Shown: positions 23,658-30,783 of the stretch, piece after piece
How the letters are laid out: every line of letters starts with the position of its first letter
Position numbering within the stretch: position 1 is the stretch's first letter
DNA from: an uncultured Collinsella sp.
Lineage (GTDB): Bacteria; Actinomycetota; Coriobacteriia; Coriobacteriales; Coriobacteriaceae
Direction: 5' to 3'
NCBI GenBank assembly: GCA_902494715.1
Contig: CABUUJ010000011.1
Coordinates: 1-42,450, forward strand
DNA length: 42,450 nucleotides
The notes under the pieces: model-generated
What the model was told of the DNA's origin: nothing
The model's database searches: none
What the model saw: the letters and a program-made list of their open reading frames with translations, nothing else
Program-made: the position numbers and the translations under genes

Positions 23658-23763
23658 CCGGGCTTGGTTTTGAAAACATTCCGCGAGACCCGTCTTTCCG
23701 TTGCTCCGCAGGAGCAGGAAAGACGGGCCTCATGCGCGAGGACGTTTTCAAAACCAAGCCCGG
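23658..23763. repeat. 106-bp imperfect fold-back between the DtxR-like gene and the P-ATPase
   Basis: Outer arms of 20 bp are perfect: CCGGGCTTGGTTTTGAAAAC (23658-23677) with its complement at 23744-23763. Middle arms GACCCGTCTTTCC (23687-23699) and GGAAAGACGGGCC (23717-23729) match at 12 of 13; the tip is GCTCC/GGAGC. It lies 25 bp after the P-ATPase stop codon and could terminate convergent transcription or be a small mobile fold-back element. Confidence 0.75.
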
Positions 23764-23787
23764 TCCCGGCCGGACAGCCCACGAACG

Positions 23788-25740
23788 CTACAGGTTCTTG
23801 ACACCCATCGCGCGCATGGCGTTCAGGATGGCGATGATCGCCACGCCTACGTCGCCGAACACGGCAAGCCACATGTTGGCGATGCCCAGTGCCGCAAGCA
23901 CCAGAATCAGCAACTTAATACCCAGCGCAAAGATGATGTTCTGCCAGACAATCGCCATGGTCTTTCGTGCCACGCGGATCGCGCGGGAAATGTTGGACGG
24001 CTTGTCGTCCATGAGCACAACGTCGGCGGCCTCAATCGCGGCGTCGGAACCCATAGCGCCCATGGCAATGCCAACGTCCGCGCGGGTGAGCACGGGCGCA
24101 TCGTTGATGCCGTCGCCGACAAAGGCGAGCTTGCCCTTGCCCGATTCGGCTGCCAGCAATGCCTCGACGCGCTCGACCTTGTCGCCCGGCAGCAGCTGCG
24201 CGTGGAGCTCGTCGAGCCCCAGCTGCTTGGCCACCGCAGCAGCCACTTCCTCGCGGTCGCCCGTGAGCATGACGGTGCGCTTGACGCCGGCGGCGTGCAG
24301 GTCGCGGATCGTCTGCTCGGCATCGGCCTTAACGGTGTCTGCAATCACGATGTGGCCGGCGTACACGCCGTCAACGAGCACGTGGAGGATTGTGCCGACA
24401 ACCTCGCAATTGGGAGCGTCGATACCGGCCGCAGCAAGCATCTTGGCATTGCCAACGACGACGTGCTTGCCGTCGATGGTTGCCGTCACGCCATGGCCCG
24501 CGTCGTTGGTGGAGTCGCTTACGCGCTTGGGGTCGACCTCGCCATGGTAGGCGGCGCGCACGGACTGCGCGATGGGGTGATCGGAGAACGACTCCGCAAG
24601 GGCTGCGACCTCGAGCAACGACTGCTCGGTATAGCCAGACTCGGGGTGCACCGCCACGACCGAAAACGTGCCGTTGGTGAGCGTGCCGGTCTTGTCGAAG
24701 ACGACGGTGTCCACGTCGGCGAGCGTTTCGAGGTAGTTAGAACCCTTGATGAGAACGCCTAGTTTGGATGCGCCGCCGATGCCGCCAAAGAAGCTGAGCG
24801 GCACGCTGATCACGAGCGCGCACGGGCAGCTGACGACCAGGAAGGTCAGGCCGCGCAGGATCCAGTCGGACCAGGCGCCGGTGACCAAGCCGCCGCCAAG
24901 CGCGAGCACCGCGGCAGCGCCGGTGACGGCGGGCGTGTAGACGCGGGCGAAGCGCGTGATGAAGTTCTCGGTGCGCGCCTTCTTTTCGCTGGCGTTTTCT
25001 ACGAGCTCCAGGACGCGCGCGACGGTGGACTCGCCAAATGGCTTGGTGGTGCGCACGTGGATGAGACCCGTCATGTTGATGCAGCCGCTGATGATGTCGT
25101 CGCCGGACTTGGCGGGGCGGGGAACTGACTCGCCCGTGAGTGCGGCGGTGTCGAGCTGGGTTTCGCCTTCGACGATGACGCCGTCGATAGGCACGCGCTC
25201 ACCGGGCTTGACCACGATCACGGTGCCGACGGCGATGTCATCGGGGAAGACCTGCTCGAGTGTGCCGTCGGGCTGCTCGACGTTAGCGTAGTCGGGCGCG
25301 ATGTCCATCATGGCACTGATCGACTTGCGGCTCTTGCCCACGGCGTACGCCTGAAACAGCTCGCCGACCTGGTAGAACAGCATGACGGCGGCGCCTTCGG
25401 CCATGTGCGGGTCGGTATCGGGGAAGAGCACCATGGCAAACGCGCCGATGGTCGCGACGGCCATGAGGAAGCTCTCGTCGAAGGCCTTGCCGCGGCGGAT
25501 GTTATTGAATGCCTTTTGCAGTACGTCGTAGCCGGCAATCAAAAACGGCACGAGGAACAGCACAAAGCTGGCGTAGATGTCGCCCGGGGTGCCGAATGCG
25601 GCAGTGAGGGTGCCGAGCTCATCGAGGGCGTACACCACGGCAAAAATGCCCAGCGCTACCAGGATGCGGTTGCGCTTATGCTCGAGTGATTCTTTTTTCT
25701 TGCGCTTCTTCTTTTTCTTTTTGGGGTCGGCGGTGGCCAT
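23788..25740 (-). CDS. Heavy-metal P1B-type ATPase (Zn/Cd type)
   Basis: Exports divalent heavy metals across the membrane using ATP. 650 residues. Motifs in order: TGES (202-205), SCPCALV with the CPC metal site (305-307), DKTGT with phosphorylated Asp 349, SDHPIA (HP locus, near 389), GDGINDAP, and C-terminal membrane helices. CPC together with an ArsR-type regulator suggests Zn/Cd. There is no N-terminal HMA domain; instead a run of lysines and arginines (residues 7-16) starts the protein, and a separate HMA protein is encoded just upstream. ATG 25740 follows GGGAGG. It has its own operator palindrome. Confidence 0.92.
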   Translation of the reverse strand: MATADPKKKKKKRKKKESLEHKRNRILVALGIFAVVYALDELGTLTAAFGTPGDIYASFVLFLVPFLIAGYDVLQKAFNNIRRGKAFDESFLMAVATIGAFAMVLFPDTDPHMAEGAAVMLFYQVGELFQAYAVGKSRKSISAMMDIAPDYANVEQPDGTLEQVFPDDIAVGTVIVVKPGERVPIDGVIVEGETQLDTAALTGESVPRPAKSGDDIISGCINMTGLIHVRTTKPFGESTVARVLELVENASEKKARTENFITRFARVYTPAVTGAAAVLALGGGLVTGAWSDWILRGLTFLVVSCPCALVISVPLSFFGGIGGASKLGVLIKGSNYLETLADVDTVVFDKTGTLTNGTFSVVAVHPESGYTEQSLLEVAALAESFSDHPIAQSVRAAYHGEVDPKRVSDSTNDAGHGVTATIDGKHVVVGNAKMLAAAGIDAPNCEVVGTILHVLVDGVYAGHIVIADTVKADAEQTIRDLHAAGVKRTVMLTGDREEVAAAVAKQLGLDELHAQLLPGDKVERVEALLAAESGKGKLAFVGDGINDAPVLTRADVGIAMGAMGSDAAIEAADVVLMDDKPSNISRAIRVARKTMAIVWQNIIFALGIKLLILVLAALGIANMWLAVFGDVGVAIIAILNAMRAMGVKNL

Positions 25741-25765
25741 GACTCGTATCCTCCCATTTGAATGA

Positions 25766-25781
25766 ATGAACACTCGTTCAT
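25766..25781 (-). promoter_or_regulatory. ArsR-type operator before the P-ATPase
   Basis: Perfect palindrome ATGAAC-ACTC-GTTCAT, 26 bp before the ATPase start codon, matching the form seen before the arsR-like gene (ATGAAC-N4-GCTCA and TGAGC-N4-GTTCAT). It gives the ATPase a second, internal control point. Confidence 0.75.
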
Positions 25782-25796
25782 ATAATTTCGCGAGCA

Positions 25797-25819
25797 AAGG
25801 CCGCGGCAAGCGCGGCCTT
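25797..25819 (-). terminator. Hairpin between HMA gene and P-ATPase gene
   Basis: AAGGCCGCG (25797-25805) and CGCGGCCTT (25811-25819) form a perfect 9-bp stem with a 5-nt loop. The following U-run on the minus strand is weak, so it is a possible attenuator that lowers read-through into the ATPase gene. Confidence 0.45.
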
Positions 25820-25840
25820 GCAGGTTGGCGTAAACCTGGG

Positions 25841-26059
25841 CTAGAGAATGATCTCGCAGTCCGGCTCGGCGTCGGCCGTAAACTCAACAACGCGGTTGAG
25901 CACCTCGTCGAACTCAGCATCATCGGCCTCGAGCGTCAGCTTCTGGGTCATAAAGTTGACGGACACGGATTTGACGCCCTCGAGCTTGGCCAGCTCGTCC
26001 TGAAGCTCGCGCGCACAGTTGGCGCAATCGATCTCATCGAGCTTGTACTGCTTTTTCAT
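25841..26059 (-). CDS. Stand-alone heavy-metal-associated (HMA) domain protein
   Basis: 72 residues forming one ferredoxin-like HMA domain (beta-alpha-beta-beta-alpha-beta). The metal-binding pair is CANC at residues 12-15, in LDEIDCANCARELQ. The form D-C-A-N-C with Asp just before the first Cys is common in Zn/Cd/Pb-type HMA domains rather than Cu chaperones (usually MxCxxC). The acidic C-terminus (DAEPDCEIIL) adds another Cys. ATG 26059 with AAAGGAA upstream. It lies between the arsR-like and P-ATPase genes and probably supplies the metal-binding domain the pump lacks. Confidence 0.85.
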   Translation of the reverse strand: MKKQYKLDEIDCANCARELQDELAKLEGVKSVSVNFMTQKLTLEADDAEFDEVLNRVVEFTADAEPDCEIIL

Positions 26060-26121
26060 GGTGGGTTCCTTTCCCGTTTTTGCGGCTTGGGTGCAGGCCG
26101 CGCTGGTACCGTGGTTGGTTG

Positions 26122-26487
26122 CTATTCGCAGATATGGCTCATGCCCTGGTTGAGCATGGTGTAGACGTGGTCGTCGGCGAGCGAGTATAGGATATTGCGC
26201 CCGTCGCGCCGGAATTTAACCAGGTGCGACTGCTTGAGTGTGCGCAGCTGGTGCGACACCGCGGACTGCGAGGTTTCGGTCGCTTCGGCGATGTCTGCCA
26301 CGCAGAGCTCGCGGCCCATGAGGGCGTAAAGGATCTTGATGCGCGTGGTGTCGCTGAAGACCTTGAACAGGTCGGCGAGGTCGTAGAGAAGCTCCTCGTC
26401 GGGAAGGTCCTCGGGCGAGCAGGTGGTGGGGATCACTGGCTCGGTGGCCTCGGTGTCGGGTTTCGTTTCATCAACGCGGATGCTCAT
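26122..26487 (-). CDS. ArsR/SmtB-family metal-sensing repressor
   Basis: 121 residues. Winged helix with LADLFKVFSDTTRIKILYAL, ELCVADIAEATETSQSAVSHQLRTLKQSHLV and the wing RRDGRNILYSLAD. The ELCV-type alpha-3 box can bind metal by its Cys, and the C-terminal helix HVYTMLNQGMSHICE has the alpha-5 D/H/H/E-like pattern of Zn sensors (SmtB, CzrA). An acidic N-terminal tail with TTCSPED adds another Cys. ATG 26487 follows AAAGGA. First gene of arsR-HMA-P-ATPase; its promoter carries matching operators. Confidence 0.9.
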   Translation of the reverse strand: MSIRVDETKPDTEATEPVIPTTCSPEDLPDEELLYDLADLFKVFSDTTRIKILYALMGRELCVADIAEATETSQSAVSHQLRTLKQSHLVKFRRDGRNILYSLADDHVYTMLNQGMSHICE

Positions 26488-26500
26488 TGCAATATCCTTT

Positions 26501-26561
26501 CATATGAACATACGCTCAAATAACTTACTTCCGATTATATGAGCGTATGTTCATATGTCAA
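26501..26561 (-). promoter_or_regulatory. Promoter and double operator of the arsR-like operon
   Basis: On the minus strand TTGACA (complement of 26556-26561), 16-nt spacer, TATAAT (complement of 26534-26539): a consensus sigma-A promoter. An 18-bp perfect inverted repeat, CATATGAACATACGCTCA (26501-26518) and TGAGCGTATGTTCATATG (26540-26557), places one operator exactly in the spacer and the other just after the transcription start. Confidence 0.88.
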
Positions 26562-26906
26562 TAACGTTTAAGTAATTCATCGCACAAAATGATGGGGAAT
26601 AGTGGACGAGATTCCGGATTGAGCGGTTTTGATAGTCGATGCCGAGGTGGGTGCCCCCGCGCCGTGCAAAAATTGGAGTATTCTGCAACTATAGGGGGTC
26701 TGTTTATCTATTTCGGGCCAAATAAAGCCGCTCAAGAGTTATCCAAGGGCGGTAAACAGATAAGATCTTCCTCAAGTGTTGCCTAACGTTCCCGTTCGAT
26801 AGCGTCTTTGTTTCTCATTTGGATTAACTTGTGGGTGCTGGAGGGCCGACCCTGCTGAATACTCGCAATTTTGCACATCGCTAGGGTACCCACCTTGTTA
26901 GCCGGT
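26562..26906. other. AT-rich gene-free stretch with an inverted motif pair
   Basis: No supported coding frame. It holds two inverted 24-bp motif copies, 26664-26687 (GTGCAAAAATTGG then AGTATTCTGCA) and the complement of 26853-26876 (GTGCAAAATTGC then GAGTATTCAGCA), matching at 20 of 24 positions. TCTGTTTA (26699-26706) and TAAACAGA (26753-26760) form a further inverted repeat. Confidence 0.6.
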
Positions 26907-28097
26907 CTAGCTTCCGGCCCCGAAGATCCTGCCCTCGGGCGCGAGGCTGCTTGTTTGGGCAAATGATGGGCTGTCGGATTCGACTGTCTGCATGTCATCG
27001 ATTGCTGTAACTTCATTAATTGTCGGGTCATCCAGCGTGATGCCTTCGAGTGTTGCTTTTTCGAGGTCGATTCGTTGGCGCTCTTCGGAATCCTGGCGAA
27101 GCTGCTTCTGAATTCGCCTTTTCTCTTCTATAAACCTTCTGAGCACAAACTGTCTCAGGTCCTCTTGCATGATTTGAAAGTCTTTTGGTAGACGTGAGGG
27201 GCGTACGCCCTCTTTCCGCTGGATTGCTTCCATGACCCTAACGAAAGAGCTGGCATGCATAAAGGAATAACGGCTGACGGTGATGATTCCGTATCCCATG
27301 GACGCAAGCGCATTCTTGCGTTCCTCATCGATGGCGCGGTCTTCTTCCGCGTCATGATAAAAACCGTTGTATTCAATGTCTGTGCGAGATTTCTTTAGAT
27401 ACGCATCCATAAAGAACTTTTTGCGTCTCGTGAGATTCTTTGCGGCGGCGGTGACCTGCACCTCGTAATCGGTCTCAATTCCCTTAATACCAAGCCCTCC
27501 TTCGCTTTTGGGCAGCGTTAGCATCATGACAAATGCCGTTTCCATGGGAGACCGGCATCCGTCGCGTACACATTGGATCGCCTTTCGGGCAAGGGCCAAA
27601 CCGTCGCATCTGGTAATGGAATTAAAGAACTGCTTTAACCTCTCGGTCGAGGTGAGCGCGAAACGCTCGTTATAAGAGGTGGAAGAGCCGGTTCCAAGGG
27701 AGTAAGCGCTGCACAATTCAAAGTAGTACTCCACCAGTTCGCGAAAAGGGAGATAGGTGGCGGCTTGAAGTGCGCAAAGCTCAACGCCAACAATGAAGAT
27801 GCCATCTTCAAGCTCTATAAAGCGTGAGTTCGAGAATCGTTTTGACGAAACGTGGCATTGACAGTTCATTGCATAGCGCGCATTCCTGCGATCAAACACC
27901 ATCACCTCGAGGGAATCATTTGCGCCGAGGGAAACATCATGTTTGGTGAGCCATTCTGCGGCTGCGTCAAGGAGCGTTCCGGTGGGACATGATCCGTAAA
28001 TCGCGGCAGGGTTACAGGACTCGATGCCTTTCGCAGACACCGAATGCACGGCCTGGTAGACCGCTTTTGCAGTGGTATGTGACAATACGATACTCAT
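26907..28097 (-). CDS. Nuclease-like hypothetical protein (DUF559/Vsr-like C-terminal region)
   Basis: 396 residues, lower in GC than all neighbours. The N-terminal 135 residues (LSHTTAKAVY..., FIVGVELCALQAATYLPFRELVEYYFELCSAYSL) resemble a family of coriobacterial proteins with an AbiEi-like start that I know only as hypothetical. The middle looks like a PD-(D/E)XK nuclease of the DUF559/Vsr kind: Glu 186 in SPMETAF, Asp 231 in FFMDAYL, Glu 242 in TDIEYNGFYH, then DEERKNALASMGYGIITVSRYSF. A charged helical tail (about 305-350) follows. No Shine-Dalgarno precedes ATG 28097; an AT-rich TATATA sits 2 nt before it. Nuclease activity is inferred only from the motif pattern. Confidence 0.65.
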   Translation of the reverse strand: MSIVLSHTTAKAVYQAVHSVSAKGIESCNPAAIYGSCPTGTLLDAAAEWLTKHDVSLGANDSLEVMVFDRRNARYAMNCQCHVSSKRFSNSRFIELEDGIFIVGVELCALQAATYLPFRELVEYYFELCSAYSLGTGSSTSYNERFALTSTERLKQFFNSITRCDGLALARKAIQCVRDGCRSPMETAFVMMLTLPKSEGGLGIKGIETDYEVQVTAAAKNLTRRKKFFMDAYLKKSRTDIEYNGFYHDAEEDRAIDEERKNALASMGYGIITVSRYSFMHASSFVRVMEAIQRKEGVRPSRLPKDFQIMQEDLRQFVLRRFIEEKRRIQKQLRQDSEERQRIDLEKATLEGITLDDPTINEVTAIDDMQTVESDSPSFAQTSSLAPEGRIFGAGS

Positions 28098-28448
28098 GGT
28101 ATATATCGTGTCAGCTAATGCCGTGTTGATGGCGCTGAGTGAAAAAGTCGTTTTAGAGGTCTAACCAAATGCTGTCCAAAAGCTTGACGCAATTATGAGT
28201 TGGTATGCCCTAAATAAAAGTTTTCGCAGCTTAGCTATAGCATATAACTACTCAATTGCTGCACATTTGATTGTGATGCATCACCATCCAACAACGAATT
28301 ACGTGTCGGGAATTGGCCAAAATCGTTCAAAATGAGGGTTCAGAATTTGTGATGGCAGATCTATCTGTGGAACGTAGGGCGGCCCCGCTGCGGGGTTTCC
28401 CGCTGCGAGGCCGCTCGTGATCTACGCCGGGGTTTGTCGCAGGCGTTT
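28098..28448. other. AT-rich gene-free stretch with one hairpin
   Basis: Upstream of the nuclease-like gene (minus strand) and behind the exonuclease gene. The only structure seen is an inverted repeat at 28379-28414: GCGGCC and CGC and GCGGG blocks pair with two mismatches, with outer CGTAG/CTACG. It may end the exonuclease transcript but has no T-run. Nothing else is recognised. Confidence 0.5.
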
Positions 28449-29417
28449 CTACTTGGCGAATAGGTTCTTGAGGTTGAACTCGGCTTGGACGGTGCGGAGC
28501 ATGAGGTCGGTGTCGTCCAGGCCCAGATGCTGCTCGTTGGCGTCGGCGGCGAGGGTTCCACGGCGGCGCGCCCAGTTCTCGAGCGCGGCGGGGGCGGATT
28601 CGCGGGGGAGCGAGCGGACGTCGGCATCCAGGCTGCGGCAGATCTGGCGCGAGTCGATGACGATGATCTTGCCGGCGCGGCGTGCCTCGGCGTAACCGTC
28701 CAGATGAATTTTGAACCAGCTGTCCTCGAACGCGGCGTTATGCGCCATGTACGGGTACTTCTTCATAAGCTTGAGCAGCTGCTTCTGCAGTTCCTTGTTC
28801 TCGCGGAAGGGCGTTTTGCCGTCGATGTCGTCCCAGGTGATGTGGTGGATATTCGACAGCGGCACGTCCTCGCCGCGATAGATGTCGGGCAGGCCGCAGT
28901 AGTGTGCCTCGGCGTCATGCGGCACGGCGTCGCTGGTGAGCTCCATGATTTCCCAGCCCACGTTGATGATGTAGCCGCGCTCGGGCGCGCGACCGGTGGT
29001 CTCGATGTCGATGCCCAGCACCGTGCCTTGGATGGGCTTGCGAGCGTAGGCGACGCCGAGCGCGTCGCGGTCGCCGCGGATCTCGCGCATGACGGACGCG
29101 GCAGTGCGCTTTTGCATCTTGCCGATGGCGGCGCAGGTGTCGGCGTCGTACAGGCCGCGCGAAAGCGTCGCGGGCGTCACGTTGCGCAGGCGCGCCTCGC
29201 CAATCTGGTCGCACAGGTCGCGGTTGCGATCGGCAAGGTCGCGCACGGTGGCAAAGTCGAAGCCGGGGTCGCCCTCGGCGGTAAAGTACTCGGTCTCGAG
29301 CACCTTGAGGGCCTCTTCGCCTTTCTGACGTTCGGATTCCATGGCGCCGTGATCGCCATAGATAAACATGGGAATAAACGGCTGGCGCTCGTATTCGAGT
29401 GCTTGTGAAACGTTCAT
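28449..29417 (-). CDS. DEDD-type 3'-5' exonuclease
   Basis: 322 residues. The C-terminal half is a DnaQ-like exonuclease: Exo I GIDIETTG (D and E), Exo II in YMAHNAAFEDSWF, and Exo III region HLGLDDTDLMLRTV with a late H and D. The N-terminal 140 residues (ALEYERQPFIPMFIYGDHG...) are not from a family I recognise and include charged helices. ATG 29417 is chosen because AAGGAG precedes it. It could act in DNA repair or RNA processing; stand-alone DnaQ-like proteins vary. Divergent from the ArsP_2-type exporter gene. Confidence 0.78.
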   Translation of the reverse strand: MNVSQALEYERQPFIPMFIYGDHGAMESERQKGEEALKVLETEYFTAEGDPGFDFATVRDLADRNRDLCDQIGEARLRNVTPATLSRGLYDADTCAAIGKMQKRTAASVMREIRGDRDALGVAYARKPIQGTVLGIDIETTGRAPERGYIINVGWEIMELTSDAVPHDAEAHYCGLPDIYRGEDVPLSNIHHITWDDIDGKTPFRENKELQKQLLKLMKKYPYMAHNAAFEDSWFKIHLDGYAEARRAGKIIVIDSRQICRSLDADVRSLPRESAPAALENWARRRGTLAADANEQHLGLDDTDLMLRTVQAEFNLKNLFAK

Positions 29418-29477
29418 AGACTGCTCCTTGGACGGGCCGCGTCGCGCGGCTCGGTGGCATTGAGTTATGGCGAGATG

Positions 29478-29526
29478 ATAGTTTGCCATGGGCAACTATT
29501 GGCATAGCGCCTAGGACAACTACAAT
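29478..29526 (+). promoter_or_regulatory. Promoter with operator-like palindrome before the ArsP_2-type gene
   Basis: TTGGCA (29499-29504), 16-nt spacer, TACAAT (29521-29526) make a plausible sigma-A promoter. Overlapping its upstream edge is an imperfect palindrome ATAGTTTGCC-AT-GGGCAACTAT (29478-29499). CATGGGCAACT-N-TTG here matches 23043-23057 in the DtxR-like promoter. A second inverted repeat, GGACAACTA (29514-29522) and TAGTTGACC (29531-29539), flanks the -10. Confidence 0.6.
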
Positions 29527-29588
29527 ACCCTAGTTGACCGCTAGGACTTTTACAATGCTGCCGAAAGACACGAAAGGTTCCATCCGTC

Positions 29589-30677
29589 ATGGATTTGCTG
29601 ATTGATATTTTGCTCGACGCCGGCAAGGACACGCTGTCGCTGGTGCCGTTTTTGTTGGTGACGTATCTGGCCCTCGAGACCTTGGAGCACGTCGCGGGCG
29701 ACCGCGTTAACGGGGCCATCAAGCGCGCCGGCGCCGCGGGTCCCGTGGTTGGCTCGCTGCTGGGCATGGTGCCGCAGTGCGGCTTTTCGGCAATGGCGGC
29801 AACGCTGTACGCCGGTCGTGTCGTGACCTTGGGCACGTTGGTGGCGGTGTTCCTTTCGACCTCCGACGAGATGCTGCCGCTGCTGCTTGCCGAGCAGGTT
29901 CCCGTGCAGACTATGGCGATGCTTTTGGCTTCGAAAGCGCTGATCGCACTGGTCACGGGCTTTATCGTAGATGCCGCCATTCGCGGTCTGCGTCGCAACG
30001 CCCGCGCGCATGCGGCGATTCGTCGTACCGTGTTGGGGACCACTGTCAATCCGGCGCACGTTAACTGCGCGCATGACGACCACAGCGGCGGTGACATCAT
30101 CGACGAGGTGGCCGAGGCGGGCGTGAGCGCCGATCACATCCATGAGCTGTGCGAGCGCGACCATTGCGGTTGCGATGAAGACGAGGACGAGCACGAACAC
30201 GGACATGGCCACGATCACGGTCATGAGGACGAGCATGAACACCATGATGGCCACGGTCACTCCCACTCTCACGAGGGCGCGCCCCTCCTGTCGATTATTC
30301 GCAGCGCCATCTCGCACACCGTGCAGGTATCGGTATTCATTTTTCTGGTGACGCTGATTCTGGTCGCCGTGCTCGAGACCTTCGGCGAGTCCGCAATCGA
30401 GCAGTTCCTGCGCGGCAACGAGACGCTCGCCGTCCTGGGTTCGGCGCTTGTCGGCCTGATTCCCAACTGCTCGGCCAGCGTCGTCATCACACAACTGTAC
30501 CTGGAAGGCGCGCTGCAGCTGGCCCCGATGCTCGCCGGCACGCTCATCTCTGCTGGTGTGGGCTACCTGGTGCTGTTCCGCACCAACCGCAGCGCCCGCG
30601 AAAACGTCCTGTTCCTGATCATGATGTACGTCATCGGTGCCGGCTGGGGCCTCATCCTATCCGCCGTTGGCCTTTAA
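29589..30677 (+). CDS. ArsP_2-type membrane transporter (putative manganese/arsenic exporter), His-rich loop
   Basis: 362 residues, about ten hydrophobic segments in two halves. Each half has a related block: VGSLLGMVPQCGFSAMAATLYAG (residues about 54-76) and LGSALVGLIPNCSASVVITQLYL in the second half, pointing to internal duplication. Between the halves, residues 197-229 are almost only His, Asp, Glu and Gly, a cytoplasmic or periplasmic metal-binding loop. I place it in the PF11449 (ArsP_2, 10TM putative heavy-metal exporter) group, annotated elsewhere as putative manganese transporter. Substrate is not proven. The promoter motif shared with the DtxR-like gene favours Mn or Fe. Confidence 0.75.
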   Translation: MDLLIDILLDAGKDTLSLVPFLLVTYLALETLEHVAGDRVNGAIKRAGAAGPVVGSLLGMVPQCGFSAMAATLYAGRVVTLGTLVAVFLSTSDEMLPLLLAEQVPVQTMAMLLASKALIALVTGFIVDAAIRGLRRNARAHAAIRRTVLGTTVNPAHVNCAHDDHSGGDIIDEVAEAGVSADHIHELCERDHCGCDEDEDEHEHGHGHDHGHEDEHEHHDGHGHSHSHEGAPLLSIIRSAISHTVQVSVFIFLVTLILVAVLETFGESAIEQFLRGNETLAVLGSALVGLIPNCSASVVITQLYLEGALQLAPMLAGTLISAGVGYLVLFRTNRSARENVLFLIMMYVIGAGWGLILSAVGL

Positions 30678-30779
30678 GTAGATTATTGGGACATGTCTTA
30701 CGATCTACCCCTGTGACCAGGGCATTCCCCGCTGCCAAAACAAAAAGGTAGATTTTTAGGCATGTCCCAAAAATCTACC
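30678..30779. repeat. Tandem GTAG-headed hairpins (REP-like)
   Basis: Arms GTAGATTATTGGGACATG (30678-30695) and CATGTCCCAAAAATCTAC (30761-30778) match at 17 of 18. Each side also folds alone: GTAGAT/ATCTAC at 30678-30708, and GGTAGATTTTT/AAAAATCTACC at 30747-30779 (perfect 11 bp). It begins directly at the stop codon of the exporter gene. Confidence 0.75.
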
Positions 30780-30783
30780 TTGG

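Noticed and set aside
29418..29588. yybP-ykoY manganese riboswitch before the ArsP_2-type exporter
   Set aside because: The leader after the presumed promoter is only about 55 nt and lacks the conserved four-way-junction motifs; palindromic operators explain the region better.
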